The position numbers and the translations under genes were made by a program. Below are positions 1-12,469 of a stretch of DNA of 64,000 nucleotides, piece after piece. The notes under the pieces are model-generated. The model did not search any database. It was not told the DNA's origin and was given only the letters and a program-made list of their open reading frames with translations. Source of the stretch: Trochalopteron elliotii (lineage: Eukaryota; Chordata; Aves; Passeriformes; Leiothrichidae); assembly GCA_024734555.1 (NCBI GenBank), contig JANPWX010000480.1, positions 4,154,671 to 4,218,670 of the forward strand, in the 5' to 3' direction. Numbering within the stretch: position 1 is the stretch's first letter; each line of letters opens with the position of its first letter.

Positions 1-2289
1 CAATAACAGATGTTACAATAACTCGATATTGTCTGACTTACTCTGTCTGATTTTTAGAAGCCAGTAGGTGCAGGTGAGGTCAGGTTCCTTTATTGGCAGG
101 GCTGTCTCAAAGGCCGTAAAGCCAATGAAAATTTCACCCCCAGCACTGCAGACATCAGGATTCCAGCAGGCTGTAGATTTCAGGAGTTTGGGATGTTCCC
201 ATATCCACCTCCAATGATCATGTATTCAAGCAGCCTGATAATTTAATTTTCTTCTTTCAAATATTATATCTTTCTCTGGAGTATCCACCACTGCTCCTGT
301 GCTCAGAAGAGCATTATTATACACAAATAAAATATCCCTGGTTGTCTTGGGTACAGACATTATCAAAACTGAAAAAGTATTGAATGTAGTGAGCCCAGCA
401 TCCTTCAGATGGGATAATTAAAGTTGCTTTACCAGAACTCAAATCAGCTCAACAGATCTGCCCCCTTTAACCCATGAACCTGCTGGCAAATTATTTTGAA
501 AATTAAACCAGAGCCACTGCTTATTCAGACCTATATTTACACTGTGAACTGGGCTAGGGGGAAGTTCTCTATTAAAGGGAAAACCTGGATTAAATAGAAA
601 AAATACAGTGTAGGTTCAGTATGTGCACAAGGCTGAGGAACACAGGGATGGTTTCAGGGATGGTGCTTGGGGTAAGGGCAGAACAGGCAATTTTTCACTA
701 CAGTTTGTCAGATGGATTTGGCATACACATCCTGCCCTCCTGCCTCTTTCTGTGGCACAAATTATGCAGAATAGTTTAGAACCATATCCCAAAAAAGACC
801 TGAATAAGGAGCCTGTGTGCCTCCATCAGATTCGATTCCCACTTTGAGAGATCATTTTCAGTTGACCTGTGAAGCTGAAAACCAACAGAATTCATGTACA
901 AAAAAATGACTGCATAAGGAAGGCAGCAACTATTTGATGTAAAATGCGGAAATAATCTGCAGGAATATGTTTTATTTAAAAGATTCAGGCTCCAGTTCCA
1001 TATTTTCTCTCACCACACAGAGGTAGTCACAAAAACTTCCAGACCTCCCAGTCAGATCTTTTTCACAGAGAGAAAGACAGAGAGATGGTGACTAGAACTG
1101 TGCTAAAATGAAATATTAATATTGGAGTTTGTTAGAAAAAAATGCAAGTAGGAAATCCATCTCCTGCTCAGGTTTAAAACCAGCCCTTAAAAAGACTTTA
1201 AATCCTTGCAACCTCTTCAAGATCTATCTTTGTTTATAGGAACACAGACCCTTCTGAAGTATTTTAATGAAAACTTCAGACAGAAAATAATACTTGACAA
1301 AATGGCCCCAAACCTGTTGCTGATTGCATGTACTTTCAGCCCAGAAGAAAATGGCAGAGATTCCACACCTAGCACAAATCAAGCAGAGATATTCAACCAA
1401 AAACCTCTCACACTGAAGTGAGTCACTTTACCTCAAGAAGTGACTTTATCGTCGGGGCAAAATGAGAGAAATCAGTCCCCATTTGAGACCAAGGAATCTT
1501 TTCCCATTAAATTTTCATCAAACAAGACAGATACTGCCAAAAAGTTTCACTTTTGACAGCTCAGCTTTTACTGTCCCTCTGATATTCTCTCTCAGTGCCA
1601 CCCCCCCCCCAAAAAAAAAACCCAACACAGCATATTCTCCATCATCTCTGCTGACTGTAATTTCCAAGTAGCTTCACATGAACTCCTACAGTAATGAACA
1701 GTAATTAACACATTCTCTTAACTCATCTTAGAATTTAATGTTGAACCCAGGCAAGCAGCAAGGACTATTAACTTTTATGAGTGTATAATGACAGAACAAA
1801 ACCTCCAAGTGTAAGTGACCTCCAAGACTTGTTTTGATTCCCAGACACTGAGAAATAAATAACTAGTGTATTATATCATGCAGGATATTTATCTGGGCAA
1901 ATAAATCAGGTATGTTAATTAAAAGTAACATCCCAACTTCTATAAAATTTGGCCTCAACTATTAACCAGTTTGTTCACTGTCAAACTGATGAAAAAATTT
2001 TCTGACCTCCCCAAGTCAGAATATCTCTCTTGGACTAATATCTTCTAAATTTGATAGACACCTCATGTAATTTAGTTTTTCTAATATATAAAAAAACATA
2101 GATTATATTAGGACAGGAAAAGTATTTAAACTTTTGGCTTCTAGCAAAGAAGACACCAGAAATACCATTGTAAATTCCTCCTTAAGTCAAAATAGAGAGC
2201 AGTCATACCAAAAGTCATTTAATCCTGAAAAAATGATTTCTCCTCTCTGTTGAGGGTTAGTCTTGTGCGGTCACAGATCTCTGAATCAG
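1..2289. other. unique noncoding DNA, no gene seen
   Basis: No supported exon, RNA gene or recognisable repeat. The open frames here (up to 74 codons) are short, lack similarity to anything I recognise and are typical of chance in AT-rich DNA. A C-run followed by an A-run lies at about 1601-1620. The left part is cut by the window edge. Confidence 0.6.
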
Positions 2290-2695
2290 TGTGATGGGCT
2301 GACCTTGGCTGGATGTCAGGTGCCCACCAAAGCCACTCTGTCACTGCCCTTCCTCAGCTGGACAGGAGGACAAAAATGCCATGAGAACCTCCTGGGCTGA
2401 GCCAAGGGCAGGGAGATCACTCCTCAATTACCACCACAGTAAAAAAACATGGAGTTGACTCAGTGATATTAATTTAATTTATTACCAGCTAAATCAGCAT
2501 ATGATAATGAGAAATTAAAGCCAAAAATCTTAAAACTCCTCACTCCCACCCCTCTCTTCTTTCTGGGCTTTACTCCCAGTTCCCCACCCTCCTCTGCAGT
2601 GCTGTTGAGCTGCTGGGTGCTCAGGTGCTGAGTCTGAGTGAAGCTGCTGCCCCATGGGAGGATTGTCACTGAGATTTTCACCCTTGGTGGCTCAT
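2290..2695 (-). mobile_element. ERV LTR fragment, family 1, minus strand
   Basis: Read on the minus strand this matches an abundant avian ERV LTR pattern. The element's 3' end lies at 2290, where the plus strand starts TGTGATGGGCTGACC. An AATAAA poly(A) signal on the minus strand (plus-strand TTTATT at 2478-2483) is followed by a T-rich/GTGAC region. The plus-strand text for 'ggtgcccaccaaagcc' and 'cctcagctggacagg' is diagnostic of the family as I remember it. The internal end near 2695 is fuzzy because the copy is diverged and 5' truncated. The same family lies inverted at about 4405-4819. No ERV gag, pol or env is attached, so this is a solo or fragmentary LTR. Confidence 0.75.
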
Positions 2696-3538
2696 GGGCA
2701 GATTTTATCACATGAAAGTAAAATTATGAAGTGTGATTTCATTTTCTTTTTGTTCAGGTTTGGGTTTCATTTCTGTTTTGCTTTTTTTTTCTTTTTTGGC
2801 CTTTTTTTTTTTTTTAATCCATGTTAAGTTAGTTTTAGTTCATGCCATTGTATTCCTTAATGTGATTTTTTCCATCGCATGCTGAGTGTCTCTGATGAGA
2901 CATTGACATTCATTGGTTCTCCTCTGAGAATTCCATTTAGAATTATTATTTTTACATTATAGATGTGTTGCTAATGGTAATAAATAAAATGTGATCTTTC
3001 TAGAACTTTTATGTTCCCACTGGTAATAATATCTGCCTGAGTGTTTATTGTGGAAAGGAAGTTCCTGCCTCTTTTTTTTTTTTTGTTTTTTTCTGTCTTA
3101 CCCCACCATTTTAGACACCGTCTCTGAAAGAACAGCTGATTTGATTGAAAGGTGTTTTGTGCACTGTGGATTTTTAAACCCTTCACTCCTCCTTCCCACA
3201 CAGCAATGTATCACACATTTTGCCAGATGGGATAAAAAAATATCTGACCAGCTCTTGTTACTGGTTTTGCTCCAGTTCAGGTGAAATTTCCTTAAAGTTA
3301 GTGGGAGATTTGCATGAGTAAGGACTGACTAAAATTAGGCAAGAACCTGAGAGATTGACCTGTACTGAGACTGAAATAACTGTTCTTTAGCTTTTTCACT
3401 GCCTTTATATAGTTCCTACTTTGTGCTGCACTGCTTCCCAGACATGGCAACAATACTCTGGTATTAGTGCTGGACATTCACACATAACCTGAGCAGCTCC
3501 AAAGCAATCTCATACCAAACCCACATTATATCTCATAT
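2696..3538. other. noncoding spacer with T-runs
   Basis: AT-rich DNA between two LTR copies. It contains poly(T) tracts at about 2778-2815 and 3071-3092. I see no gene or recognisable repeat. Confidence 0.5.
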
Positions 3539-3562
3539 AATATATATTATATAATATATATT
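3539..3562. repeat. 24-bp perfect AT palindrome
   Basis: The 24 bases are identical to their reverse complement and consist only of A and T. Such tracts can extrude as cruciforms and are often unstable. It lies about 60 bp before a 7-bp tandem array. Confidence 0.8.
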
Positions 3563-3624
3563 TAATGTATTCCAGTCTAGTTCTGAGTAACCAAAATGTC
3601 TATTTGTATTTACCAAGGCTTTTC

Positions 3625-3709
3625 TTATATTTTGTATTTTATATTTTATATTTTATATTTTATATTTTATATTTTATATTTTATATTTTATATTTTATGT
3701 TTTATATTT
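3625..3709. repeat. minisatellite, unit TATTTTA, about 12 copies
   Basis: A 7-bp unit (TATTTTA) is repeated about 12 times with variant units at both ends (TATTTTG near 3628 and a TATTTTATG variant near 3693). Because 7 is not a multiple of 3, three units make a 7-residue peptide repeat in any frame. That explains an apparent repetitive hydrophobic open frame here, which should not be called a gene. Copy number is probably polymorphic between individuals. Confidence 0.9.
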
Positions 3710-4404
3710 GCTCACTCATGTAACAGTGTAACTATTTCTTGCTCGGACACATCTATGGATATTGAAGTAATTAGTTTGTTCCATGTAACTTTTCAGGAGA
3801 AGAGGAGTCAGTAACAATCACGTCATATCCCTTTCTCTAAAGTCCATTTACGATGTGACAAACCTTCTGCAAAGAGCAACTTCCATTGCCAACCCACATG
3901 CAAATGTACTTGGTTATAATTACTAGAGCAGTGTAAAATGGCTAATAGAAAGATGACTGAATGAAGCATAATTATACTTAAACTAACTTGAAGATTTAGT
4001 TTTCTCATTAATTAATGCATTGAAAATCACTTATACTCCACTTTCTTGGGGTTTTCTGGAAAATATCAAGTATGATCTTCTGAAATTACGTGGGAAATGG
4101 TATTTTTTTCCCTACACAGAGATCAGTTTTGGACCCCAAATCATTTCATGGTCTTTGACCTCAAATGAGTGCCCTGAACATGGATTTTTCCCATTAACTC
4201 TTTTACTGCAAATGGAAATATCATTCCCTTGCTGTCAGGCTGTTATTGCCAAGGGCTGCATCCTGGCTAGGGCTGCATGTAGGCAGCTCCTGGTGAGAGC
4301 AGATTTGCAAGTATAATTCTGTTTTGTCACCACCCAAACCACTGAACACAATCCATCTGAGCAAACAGAACTCTTGGAAAAGAAGAGAAGAAGTGAAAAA
4401 CATC
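3710..4404. other. noncoding spacer
   Basis: No supported gene. The last 150 bp may include a diverged 5' part of the LTR that begins confidently near 4405, but I could not align it by eye. Confidence 0.4.
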
Positions 4405-4819
4405 TCTGGAATAGTGTGAGGAGCCCTCCCCCTGAGGAGGAAGCAGCAGCACTGACAACCTGTAGAGAAAACATTGCAAACCCCATTTCCTGTTCCCCTG
4501 CACCTCATAGGGGAAGGCAAGTGGAGAAACTGGGAATTAACTTCTCCCTTCCTGGAGAAGGGAGGGGTGGCTGTAAGGTCTGTTAGGATTTAGTTCTATT
4601 TCTCATTCCCTACCCTCATTTGGCTGCTAATAAATTATACTAATTTCCCCAAACTGAGTCTGTTTTGCCTGTGACAGTAATTGGTAAGTGATCTCTCCCT
4701 GCCCTTATCTCAACACTCCTTTCATTATATTTTCTCTCCCTTTTCCAGCCGAGGAAGGGCAGTGAGAGAGAAGCTTTGGTGGGCACTTGGAATCCAGCCA
4801 GGATCAATCCCCCTCACCA
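4405..4819 (+). mobile_element. ERV LTR fragment, family 1, plus strand
   Basis: This is the sense-orientation counterpart of the 2290-2695 element. A 'gtgaggagccctccccctgagg' type segment (about 4417) is followed by the 'gggaggggtgg' block (4561) and an AATAAA poly(A) signal at 4629-4634. The U5-like stretch then reads GAGTCTGTTTTGCCTGTGAC and is followed by 'gtgggcacttgg...ccagcca' at the 3' end. It ends near 4819 at a CACCA. The 5' half of the LTR is missing or too diverged to see. No internal ERV sequence adjoins it. Confidence 0.8.
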
Positions 4820-6959
4820 GGATTTTTTTTTTCAACACTGTGCTTTACAACACAATTCCACAGAAGCAAGGTAACTAGTGAGCATCCTGTAATTTGATAT
4901 GGCTTTTTGTTGGTTTATTTGGCATGGTTAAAACAGTTTATAAAAGATCCAAAAAGCACAGCCCCTCAGAAATACTTGAGGAGAATTCTCTTACCTGCTG
5001 CTTTCATTATCACCATGTTCCATGGGTAAATGCTGATATTGGACTGCTGGGAAATGCTCTTTATGCCCCTATTCCAGCTGGGAATAGAGCACATGCCCTG
5101 GAGCAGGGTGGTGCCTCACTGCTGCCTTGGCCACACGTTGGTGTTCAGCTCCAGCATTTACACACAGGATTTTGGGAGAGATTTGTCACCTCCTTTGGGC
5201 CCAGGGTGTCTGCAGGTGCAGGAACTCACTCAGATATTTGGGCTGGAGCTGTGCCACTCTGCAGGAGATGTGTTTTGAGGCTCCACATTCCAAATTTCTA
5301 GAAGCAGATGGGCACTAGACAGAGGGTAATCTTGGCAGTGTGGTCTCAAAATCATTAATAAGTTCCTTCCTGCTGGTAGGACCTGGAATGTTGGTGGTTC
5401 CCTCAAGCTTCCTGCTCCCTCCTGGCACCTGTGTGTCTTGGATATTCATTTTTTAGTTTCTTCCAAGGTGCTGATAACACTTTCTGCCTGGCATTATGCA
5501 AGGACATCTAGATATTGATCCTGGTAGGTTTTTATTTACTTTCAGGGATTGAAAAAGGACTGGGCTCCAAGTGCCTGCTTCCAACTGTCCATTCCTAATG
5601 GTGCAGATAGAATAAGAAGAGCTGACTGTAATATTCAGAATATAAATTCTGAAATGTCTGCAAGTGACAGATTTTTTTTTTTTCAATCTTTTACTCTCAA
5701 AATCTCCAGTCCATTTTTGTCAGCAAAATGGCTATAGAAAAACTGAGGAAAACAGCCAAATTCTTGGAGCTGCATATTCTTTTGGTCAAGAAAATGATAT
5801 TCAACCCCTTAACAGTGGCATGGAAAGAATTCTCAAGGGAATTTGTGAGCAAACTTATATTTTAGGATCTGACACAATCACGGGAGACAGTCTAAATTTT
5901 GAGAAGTCCATAAGGATTTACATCAAACTGCCTTGGTCCAGATGTTGGTGTTCACAGCTGCACAGACAGCTTTAGGGCTTGGAGAACAGGATCCTTGGAT
6001 CCCTTTCCCACACACCTCTGGCAGTGGTGTGGTGTCACCTCATCCCCTTGTTTCTTCCTCTTTCCCTCATGCCCTGTCACATCTGCAGATTGCACAGGAA
6101 CCACCTGTTGTGCCACCTTTAATTCACAAAGAATCTTCAGCTCAGTGGAGCCCCAAATGCCTCTGTGGCTCTTGTTGTTTTCAAGGACAATCAGATAGGA
6201 AACAAAATTAACTCAAAGACATTTCTTGATAAAAAAGGGGGAAAAACCCTTTCTTTATGTAATCTTACACTCTGGATTCTCTTTTCCCTCTCCAAAGCAA
6301 TAGTTTTCAGCAGTAGGAAGGAACTTCATGACGATTTGAGCTTGGTACTGAAATTGAGAAAGTCTGGTTCCAGGGATCGCCGCAAAGACTTTTTCCTTTT
6401 TTGTCATTATTACAAACAAATAGATGCCAAAGTCTTAGCAGTAATAATGGCTCACAAGTGGGAGACTGAGCTCTTGGCAATCCTAGAAGTGTCTATCATA
6501 TTTTCAGTCGTGACCCTGATACAATAGTAAAATGTTAATAGTGTTAGGAATAATTAAATCCTTACCTTATTACATATGGACTCATTTGAAAGCTCATTAT
6601 TTATTTGGCAAGTACTTAGCATAACAAATTAATCTAAAGTGACACATCAGAATAAAGTAGGTAACTCAAAATGAAATCCAAAATCAAGATTAAAGAGGGT
6701 AAGATCATGTGTATTCATATTGGATATACTAGTAAAATATTTTGATAAATGGAGGAGCTTCAAATGGCTGTAGAAAAATAGAGAAGATCACATATAAAGG
6801 TGGAGTTCATTGAGATTTTTTGTGGGAGAAGGGTACAGTATCTAGGGAGTCTAGAGAATAGTTTTGTGTATGGTTGTTTGTTTGGGAAAGCTACCTGGGA
6901 ACTTTTCTTTACCTGGCCAGATGTCCTAATTAGAGCCTTACAGCAGCATTTTCCTGTGT
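4820..6959. other. unique noncoding DNA, no gene seen
   Basis: Moderately GC-richer patches near 5040-5300 and 5930-6170 give several overlapping open frames of up to 135 codons in different frames. None has recognisable domains, initiation context or splice structure, so I treat them as chance. A T-run lies at about 5671-5683. Confidence 0.5.
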
Positions 6960-6964
6960 GGTGA
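6960..6964. repeat. target-site duplication, left copy (GGTGA)
   Basis: The five bases GGTGA immediately precede the LTR at 6965 and are repeated exactly after its end at 7696-7700. A 5-bp duplication is typical of ERVL-type integration. Confidence 0.85.
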
Positions 6965-7695
6965 TGTCTTGGGTTGCAATATGCAACCAAAAGTGTGTAC
7001 TCTGTTTGCCATCTGTTGAAACCAGTTGGGGAGGTGTTTTCTTTATCTCTTCTCTGACCCATTCCTCATAACTTTTGGGGGATCTTCTGTCAATGGGCAG
7101 CTGTTAAACCAGCTGGGGCAGTGTTCTTTATCCCTTCCAGGACCCACCCTCCCCCCAGGGGATCTCTGCTGTCCATGGGCCATCCAGGCTCACTGCAGGG
7201 CTGAGACAATTCCATCGTCCCACCCCGGGGGAGGAGCCCAGCATTCCCACCTGGATCAAAGCTGGCATTCAGAACAGCAGCACAGCCTGTGTGCACTGGA
7301 TTGCCAGAGGGAGACCAGACCCATCTCAGCACCACTGGGCCCTTCTACAGGATCATCTCTGCTCCAACAGAGCCACATCTGGCACTGCAGGAGGATTTTA
7401 TTAGACTGCTCCCAACACACTGACCAACAGGGGGTCAGGTTGTGTTCTGACCCTGTCAGTGTTTCTAGGATTTTCTTTGTTTGCTTGGGTTTTTTTGTTT
7501 TTTGGGGTTTTTTTTGTACCACTACATTCGTATTTTTAATATTCCTAGTAAAGAATTGTTATTCCTATTCCCATATCTTTGCCTGAAATCCCCTAATTGC
7601 AAAATTATAATAATTTGGAGGGAGGAGGTTTACATTCTCCATCCCAAGGGAAGCTCTGGCTTTCCCTGGCAGACACCTCTTTCCAAACCAAGACA
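6965..7695 (+). mobile_element. solo ERV LTR (probably ERVL-type), complete
   Basis: A 731-bp element that begins TGTCTTGG and ends CCAAGACA, an exact 8-bp terminal inverted repeat with the canonical TG...CA ends. It is flanked by perfect GGTGA duplications. Near the 3' end are a G/T-rich stretch (about 7470-7517), a variant poly(A) signal AGTAAA at 7547-7552 and a U5-like region containing 'ataataatttggagggagg'. This order fits a plus-strand LTR that I recognise from songbird genomes. No primer-binding site, gag, pol or env follows, so this is a solo LTR left by LTR-LTR recombination. Overlapping open frames inside it (up to 186 codons) are by-products of its GC-rich U3 and not genes. The ERVL assignment rests on the 5-bp duplication and is an inference. 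Confidence 0.9.
7547..7552 (+). promoter_or_regulatory. variant poly(A) signal AGTAAA of the LTR
   Basis: AGTAAA lies about 143 bp before the LTR end, at the position expected for the R-region poly(A) signal. It is a known functional variant of AATAAA. The call depends on the LTR orientation being correct. Confidence 0.5.
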
Positions 7696-7700
7696 GGTGA
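7696..7700. repeat. target-site duplication, right copy (GGTGA)
   Basis: Exact copy of 6960-6964 directly after the CA terminus of the solo LTR. Confidence 0.85.
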
Positions 7701-9166
7701 TTGTCTGAAGTGTGGCAAGGGGGCCAGGATGTCATCTTGGCTCCTCCAGCACAGTCCTCTCAGGAGTTTCAGGGGAGACCAGGTGCCTGCAGCAGAGGTG
7801 TCTCCCAACAGACAGAGGCACAGTGGGAGACACACAGATGCACGGCCTTGGGGAAGAGAGGGAGGGAAAATCTGATTTGTGTGCCCAGCTTCACCATCAG
7901 CATGAACAAATGTGAGTGCTCCTGCAGCCAGTGGTGGTAGCACCTTCTTGAAATGGGCTTTGGAATATTTACTGCAGAAGGAAATTTTATGCTTTTTTAT
8001 TTTTCATTGCTTTTTCACTTTGTTTGGGTCATAATTCAACAAAGCGTTTAAGCGTTTTGAACAGATGAATGCTTCCATTGAATTAAAAATTAGGCTTGTC
8101 CTTAAGAACTTTGCTAGTTCAAGGCCTTCATCACAAAATGGCATAAATAAGGCACTGCAGAGTTTGTGTGAATCAGCAAGATTTACCTCTTTGAATCCCC
8201 TGAGCATCAGGGCACGGGTTCCATTCAAGGCCTTTGCCTTTATTATGAGATATAGTTCATTTCAGGGAAATGCAGAAACATAATTTCCTGCACTGCAGCC
8301 CACATTGTACCGATCCATAAACTGGAGCTGCTCCTAAAATGTAAGACCAAGTAGCTGAGCACGTGCAGAATAACTTAGGAGGATGAAGAATCCTTAATTA
8401 CTGTTAGGATTTTAAGCTACTAAAAAAACATTCTATTTTTAGCTGAAGCATCAGGAGTTGAGAGAACAAATAAGGAAACTTGCAATTTAAAATAAATAAA
8501 AATAGAACGTGGGAGCATATAAACACAGAATAAAAAACTTGAAGGAGTCATTTTAAACATCTCAGCTAAAGGAATGACAGCTAATAAGTTCTAATTAGTT
8601 GTAGTAGACATGGACCATTGTATTAATAAAGAAAACTAACAAAAGAGCACAACTTTATGTGATGACCCAAAGCAAACTCTCTCAACACAACAGCTATTTT
8701 TCTGTGAAATATAATTAATAACTACAGCTCTTTTATTTTTAAATAAAAGTATTCAAGCACAAGTAATTTTGGAAAGAATTTTATTCTTTAAGAAGAAAGT
8801 AAGAAAAACCCCACATAACACTCAGTTACACACCTTCAAATGGACTTTGGGTTTGCCGTAGTTGAAAGGGTAAATTAGTGATGTTGGCATTCTAAAATGC
8901 AGAATTTCAGACTTACATTTCCAAGTTTAAGCTGTCCACTGTCCAAATCAAGATAATGCACGAGAATTTTCTTGTCCCTGCCAGAATTTCAAAATGCTAC
9001 AGCTGCAGGAGAGCACTGCATATAAAAGCAACAGATTTTTTTTGGTTTTCCATCAGCATGGTGTGTGATGTTGGGAGGTATTTTCAATGCATGTGTTACT
9101 GTGCAAATCTGATAGTTGTAAAGTAAAATTCATACAAAATGTCCAAATTACCAGTAACTCAGCAGT

Positions 9167-9172
<6 letters not shown>
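7701..9172. other. unique noncoding DNA, possible conserved element
   Basis: No gene supported. The stretch at about 8030-8390 has several CpGs and little low-complexity sequence and reads like a conserved noncoding element, but this is only an impression. The remainder is AT-rich. Confidence 0.4.
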
Positions 9173-9197
<25 letters not shown>

Positions 9198-9236
9198 GGA
9201 AAAAAAAAAACAAAACAACAACAACAAAAAAAAAAA
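9173..9236. repeat. A-rich low-complexity tract
   Basis: A run of 25 A (9173-9197) is followed by GG, another A-run, CAA-type repeats and a final A-run. It could be an expanded retroposed poly(A) tail. I found no matching target-site duplication and no recognisable retrocopy upstream, so I call it simple repeat only. Confidence 0.85.
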
Positions 9237-12200
9237 CCCAAGGAACACTGTGGACCAAATTAAATGTTATGATAAATTGTGACAATGAATTTTGAAGAAT
9301 AAGCAGAACAGAGCATTTGTAGCAGTCAGAGACCCACACACTTAATGGAGTTTTGTTTTACTTTACCTTTGAGCTGCCCATGACAAAATCAGGGTGAGAT
9401 TGTGAGCAGAATGACAAAGCAGTGAGAATATGACTGAATCCCTGAGAATTATGCTTGATGGAACCAGTTAATGTATCCTTTATTGGCCACTGGAAGCTGG
9501 AATGAATCTGATGAATATCCTGACCCTATTCCAGACTGATGTGGGGCTGGATTAAAAGCATATATTCCACAGCAGGTTTTAAAATATCTTTTGTTTAGCC
9601 TGTAATTCCTTTTCTTTATGTCAGAGCCAGGTAATAAACTACCTCTGTTGGAGCCCTGGGAATCCAGTTTTCTGGCCCTGTTATTTTTCAGGACACCCCC
9701 ATCCATCACCAGCCCCAATTGTAAAATGTGATGGACGTGCTCAGTAGCCAGCGTGGTTTTCTGCTCTTTGGTGTGGCTTACCTTAGGCAAGCTCAAAAGT
9801 TAATCCTGCTTTCTTCTTCTTGCATCCAATCACCAGATATCATCCTGCAGGGACAGATGAAGCTCCTGGAGCTGGAGGAATCTCTGCTTCATCATTTCTA
9901 TGAACACTGTTTTCATAAGCTGTATGGCTGATGTGGTAGTTACTGGAGAAATTAAATGCTATAAACTACTCCCAGCATGGTACCTTAGGGTAGCATTAAA
10001 GAAATAATTGTAGTAGCCAGTTTTGAAATCCATAGCCATGATAATCAAAATTTGAATTTTAATACTTGTAATATTTTAGGAGTGTCACACGCCGAAGCAT
10101 TGCAAAGTACATGTGTTTTGCATATTTAGTTAATAAGGTATAACTTAAACTTTCCTTTAATATTAAAAAAAAAGAACCATGGGAAAGACATGGATAGAAA
10201 ATCCTTTAAAATCAAGCCATTACATCTCTGTTTAGCATGCAATCACATAAAGAATAGACTCACTGGGAGTCATCATGTCCCACACAGACAATGAGACAAT
10301 AGTGAAATCACAGCAATGGTGTACCTGCCTCCATGTTAACTGTTCATATTTTGGTCTTTTTAATGAGGTCAGTCAGTTGGGCTGAGAATTCAGGGAGTCA
10401 ATGGAAAGGCAAAATAAAACAAAAAAACGGAATTTTAAAGAAAAAATGATATAGCAAAGGGAAGAGATGCCACCAAGGAGGGATAAGTGAGGTTTTGGAT
10501 AAGTCAATTTTTATCTTAACGTTGGCAATTAGGAAGAGCTGCACTTCTCCACTGATCTTTGTGCAATCCATTTCTCGACATCTCTATGGAAAGTAACTTT
10601 GATTTGTGTCATTCTATGGGACTGCTGCCTCTGACCTGAAGAATGACATTCTGTATTTCTTTTTCAGTTCTGACTTTCTCATCCACACATCCTCATTGCT
10701 ACAAAATTTCCTTGGGGGTTTACTTGGGCTCCAGTCAGAGCTGTGCCATCCCTGCAGCCCACTGGGATTCTCCTGGAGATGCCAGTCCTCTGAAATCCCT
10801 TGGCAGGCAGGGCTGGGTGGAATTTGGCTTGATTTGATTTCATGTTAATTTAACAAAGACAAATGCTGCCCCTTCAGTGGATTCCAGGAAGAGTTTCCAG
10901 CAAACTGCAGCCACTTCTGCAGAGGGAATCAGTACAGTACATTTTGTAAAAGATGCCACGTTGGCTAAAATCCTCTTTGTCCCTGAGGAACAAGTCACAC
11001 AGCAATAAAGGCATTTTTAAACTGCCTCAATAACATGCCTTTATTGTGAGCTGCTGGAAGAGATGGAAGCATCCTGGCCAGTGGGAGGAAATCCTGCTGT
11101 CCCCAGCCATGAGGGGAGAGGGTCCTCCAAGCCCAGCTGGATCCAGCAGTGATAGTTAATGCATCCAGACACTCTGCTGTAAAATGAGATTTCACATATT
11201 TTACTGCTAAATACTGTGTCCCACAGAAAACGCATGCAAGATGTCATTTATGCTGCATTTTTATGGCTTTTGGTGGCTTTTCCTGGTGCTTGGAAATGTA
11301 GACTGTCAGGTGTCCATGGAATGCCCAGCAGCCACAGGGAGTAAATCACACACAGTGTCAGGATGCATCACACATCATGCACAACAAGCTGGACTCATGC
11401 AAAATAACTCTATTCATGTATCATTTTGCTTGCTGGAGCCACAGGGTCCCCAATAAGTGTAAAATCTTCCAAACCTTTACCTGATACAGAGAGGAAAGCT
11501 GCTCCTTTCCTCACTGCAGAAAGTTTCATGGTGCTTTTTTTGCAGCTGTTTAGAATTGCTCAGTGAGTTGGAAAGACAGGCCACAGAAGGATTCGGTTCC
11601 ATTTTGAATTAAGTTCTGTTTTGAAATGTTTAATTTTAATGTCAAGAAACTGCTGAAATGTGTGTGGTCTGTTGACAGATGCCGTAGAGGAATTAGGAGC
11701 CACTTTTTGTCAAGGTGTAATTCAAAATATTTAAACAAATTGACATGTTTTTAGGGCTTTGCCATATGTTCCATTCATCCCAGAAAGGGTTCTGTCAGTC
11801 CCTCAGAGGTGTGACATGCACAGTTTGGAGTGATTTTGGCTATCTGTCCTGTTTAGGCCCTGCCACTGATGGTCATATACTGGAGACAGAAATACCTGAA
11901 AAATTAAACACACATACAATATTTTCAAATCTGTGTTTAAAAATATGTGACTTTCCCAACAGGTTTCTGAGAGGAGTGCAGGAAAACATGCCATCTTTAC
12001 CATGTCCCAGCTTCTATATTATGTTGAGAATTCCTTTCATTAAGGCTGATGGCAATATACAATTTCTCTTTTTTTCATAATTGCGTCTTATTTGCATAAT
12101 TTTAAACAAGTTGTACATGACAATCATTTCTCACAGATAAATGATTTTGTTCTTGACTACTTTGAAGGGTTTGTGTGAAGATAAATACTCCCTTCAAACA

Positions 12201-12429
12201 AGAGGGGAGCAGAAAAAGCTCTTAGAAAGGAGTTAATAACATATCCCAGATAGTGTGTGGTTTGCTATCAGATTACAGGGAATCTGTATAACAATAAATT
12301 GAAAAAAATATGTGGAATAGCAGTGATTTTAATTGTGCATTTGCTTAGCTGTGTTATACTCTTTGTGTCCTGTCTATTCTTCCTACTCTTCCTTCCTTCT
12401 GCTCTCCTGATTGGTTAGGTTTATTGTGA
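9237..12429. other. unique noncoding DNA, no gene seen
   Basis: No recognisable exon, RNA or repeat. Open frames of up to 115 codons overlap on both strands without domains. GC-richer patches at about 10690-10830 and 11050-11130 are unexplained. Confidence 0.5.
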
Positions 12430-12454
12430 TTTTTTTTTTTTTTTTTTTTTTTTT
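12430..12454. repeat. poly(T) run of 25
   Basis: An uninterrupted T homopolymer. Length is likely variable and sequencing-sensitive. Confidence 0.9.
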
Positions 12455-12469
12455 GTGGAGGATAAAATA

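Noticed and set aside
3596..3814. Open frame with a repeated hydrophobic heptapeptide
   Set aside because: It is the translation of the 7-bp TATTTTA array.
4221..4520. Overlapping minus-strand frames of 83 and 99 codons
   Set aside because: They overlap each other and run antisense into the LTR copy at 4405-4819.
7026..7586. Open frame of 186 codons on the plus strand
   Set aside because: It lies wholly inside the solo LTR at 6965-7695. Other open frames overlap it on both strands, and its tail is encoded by a G/T-rich stretch.
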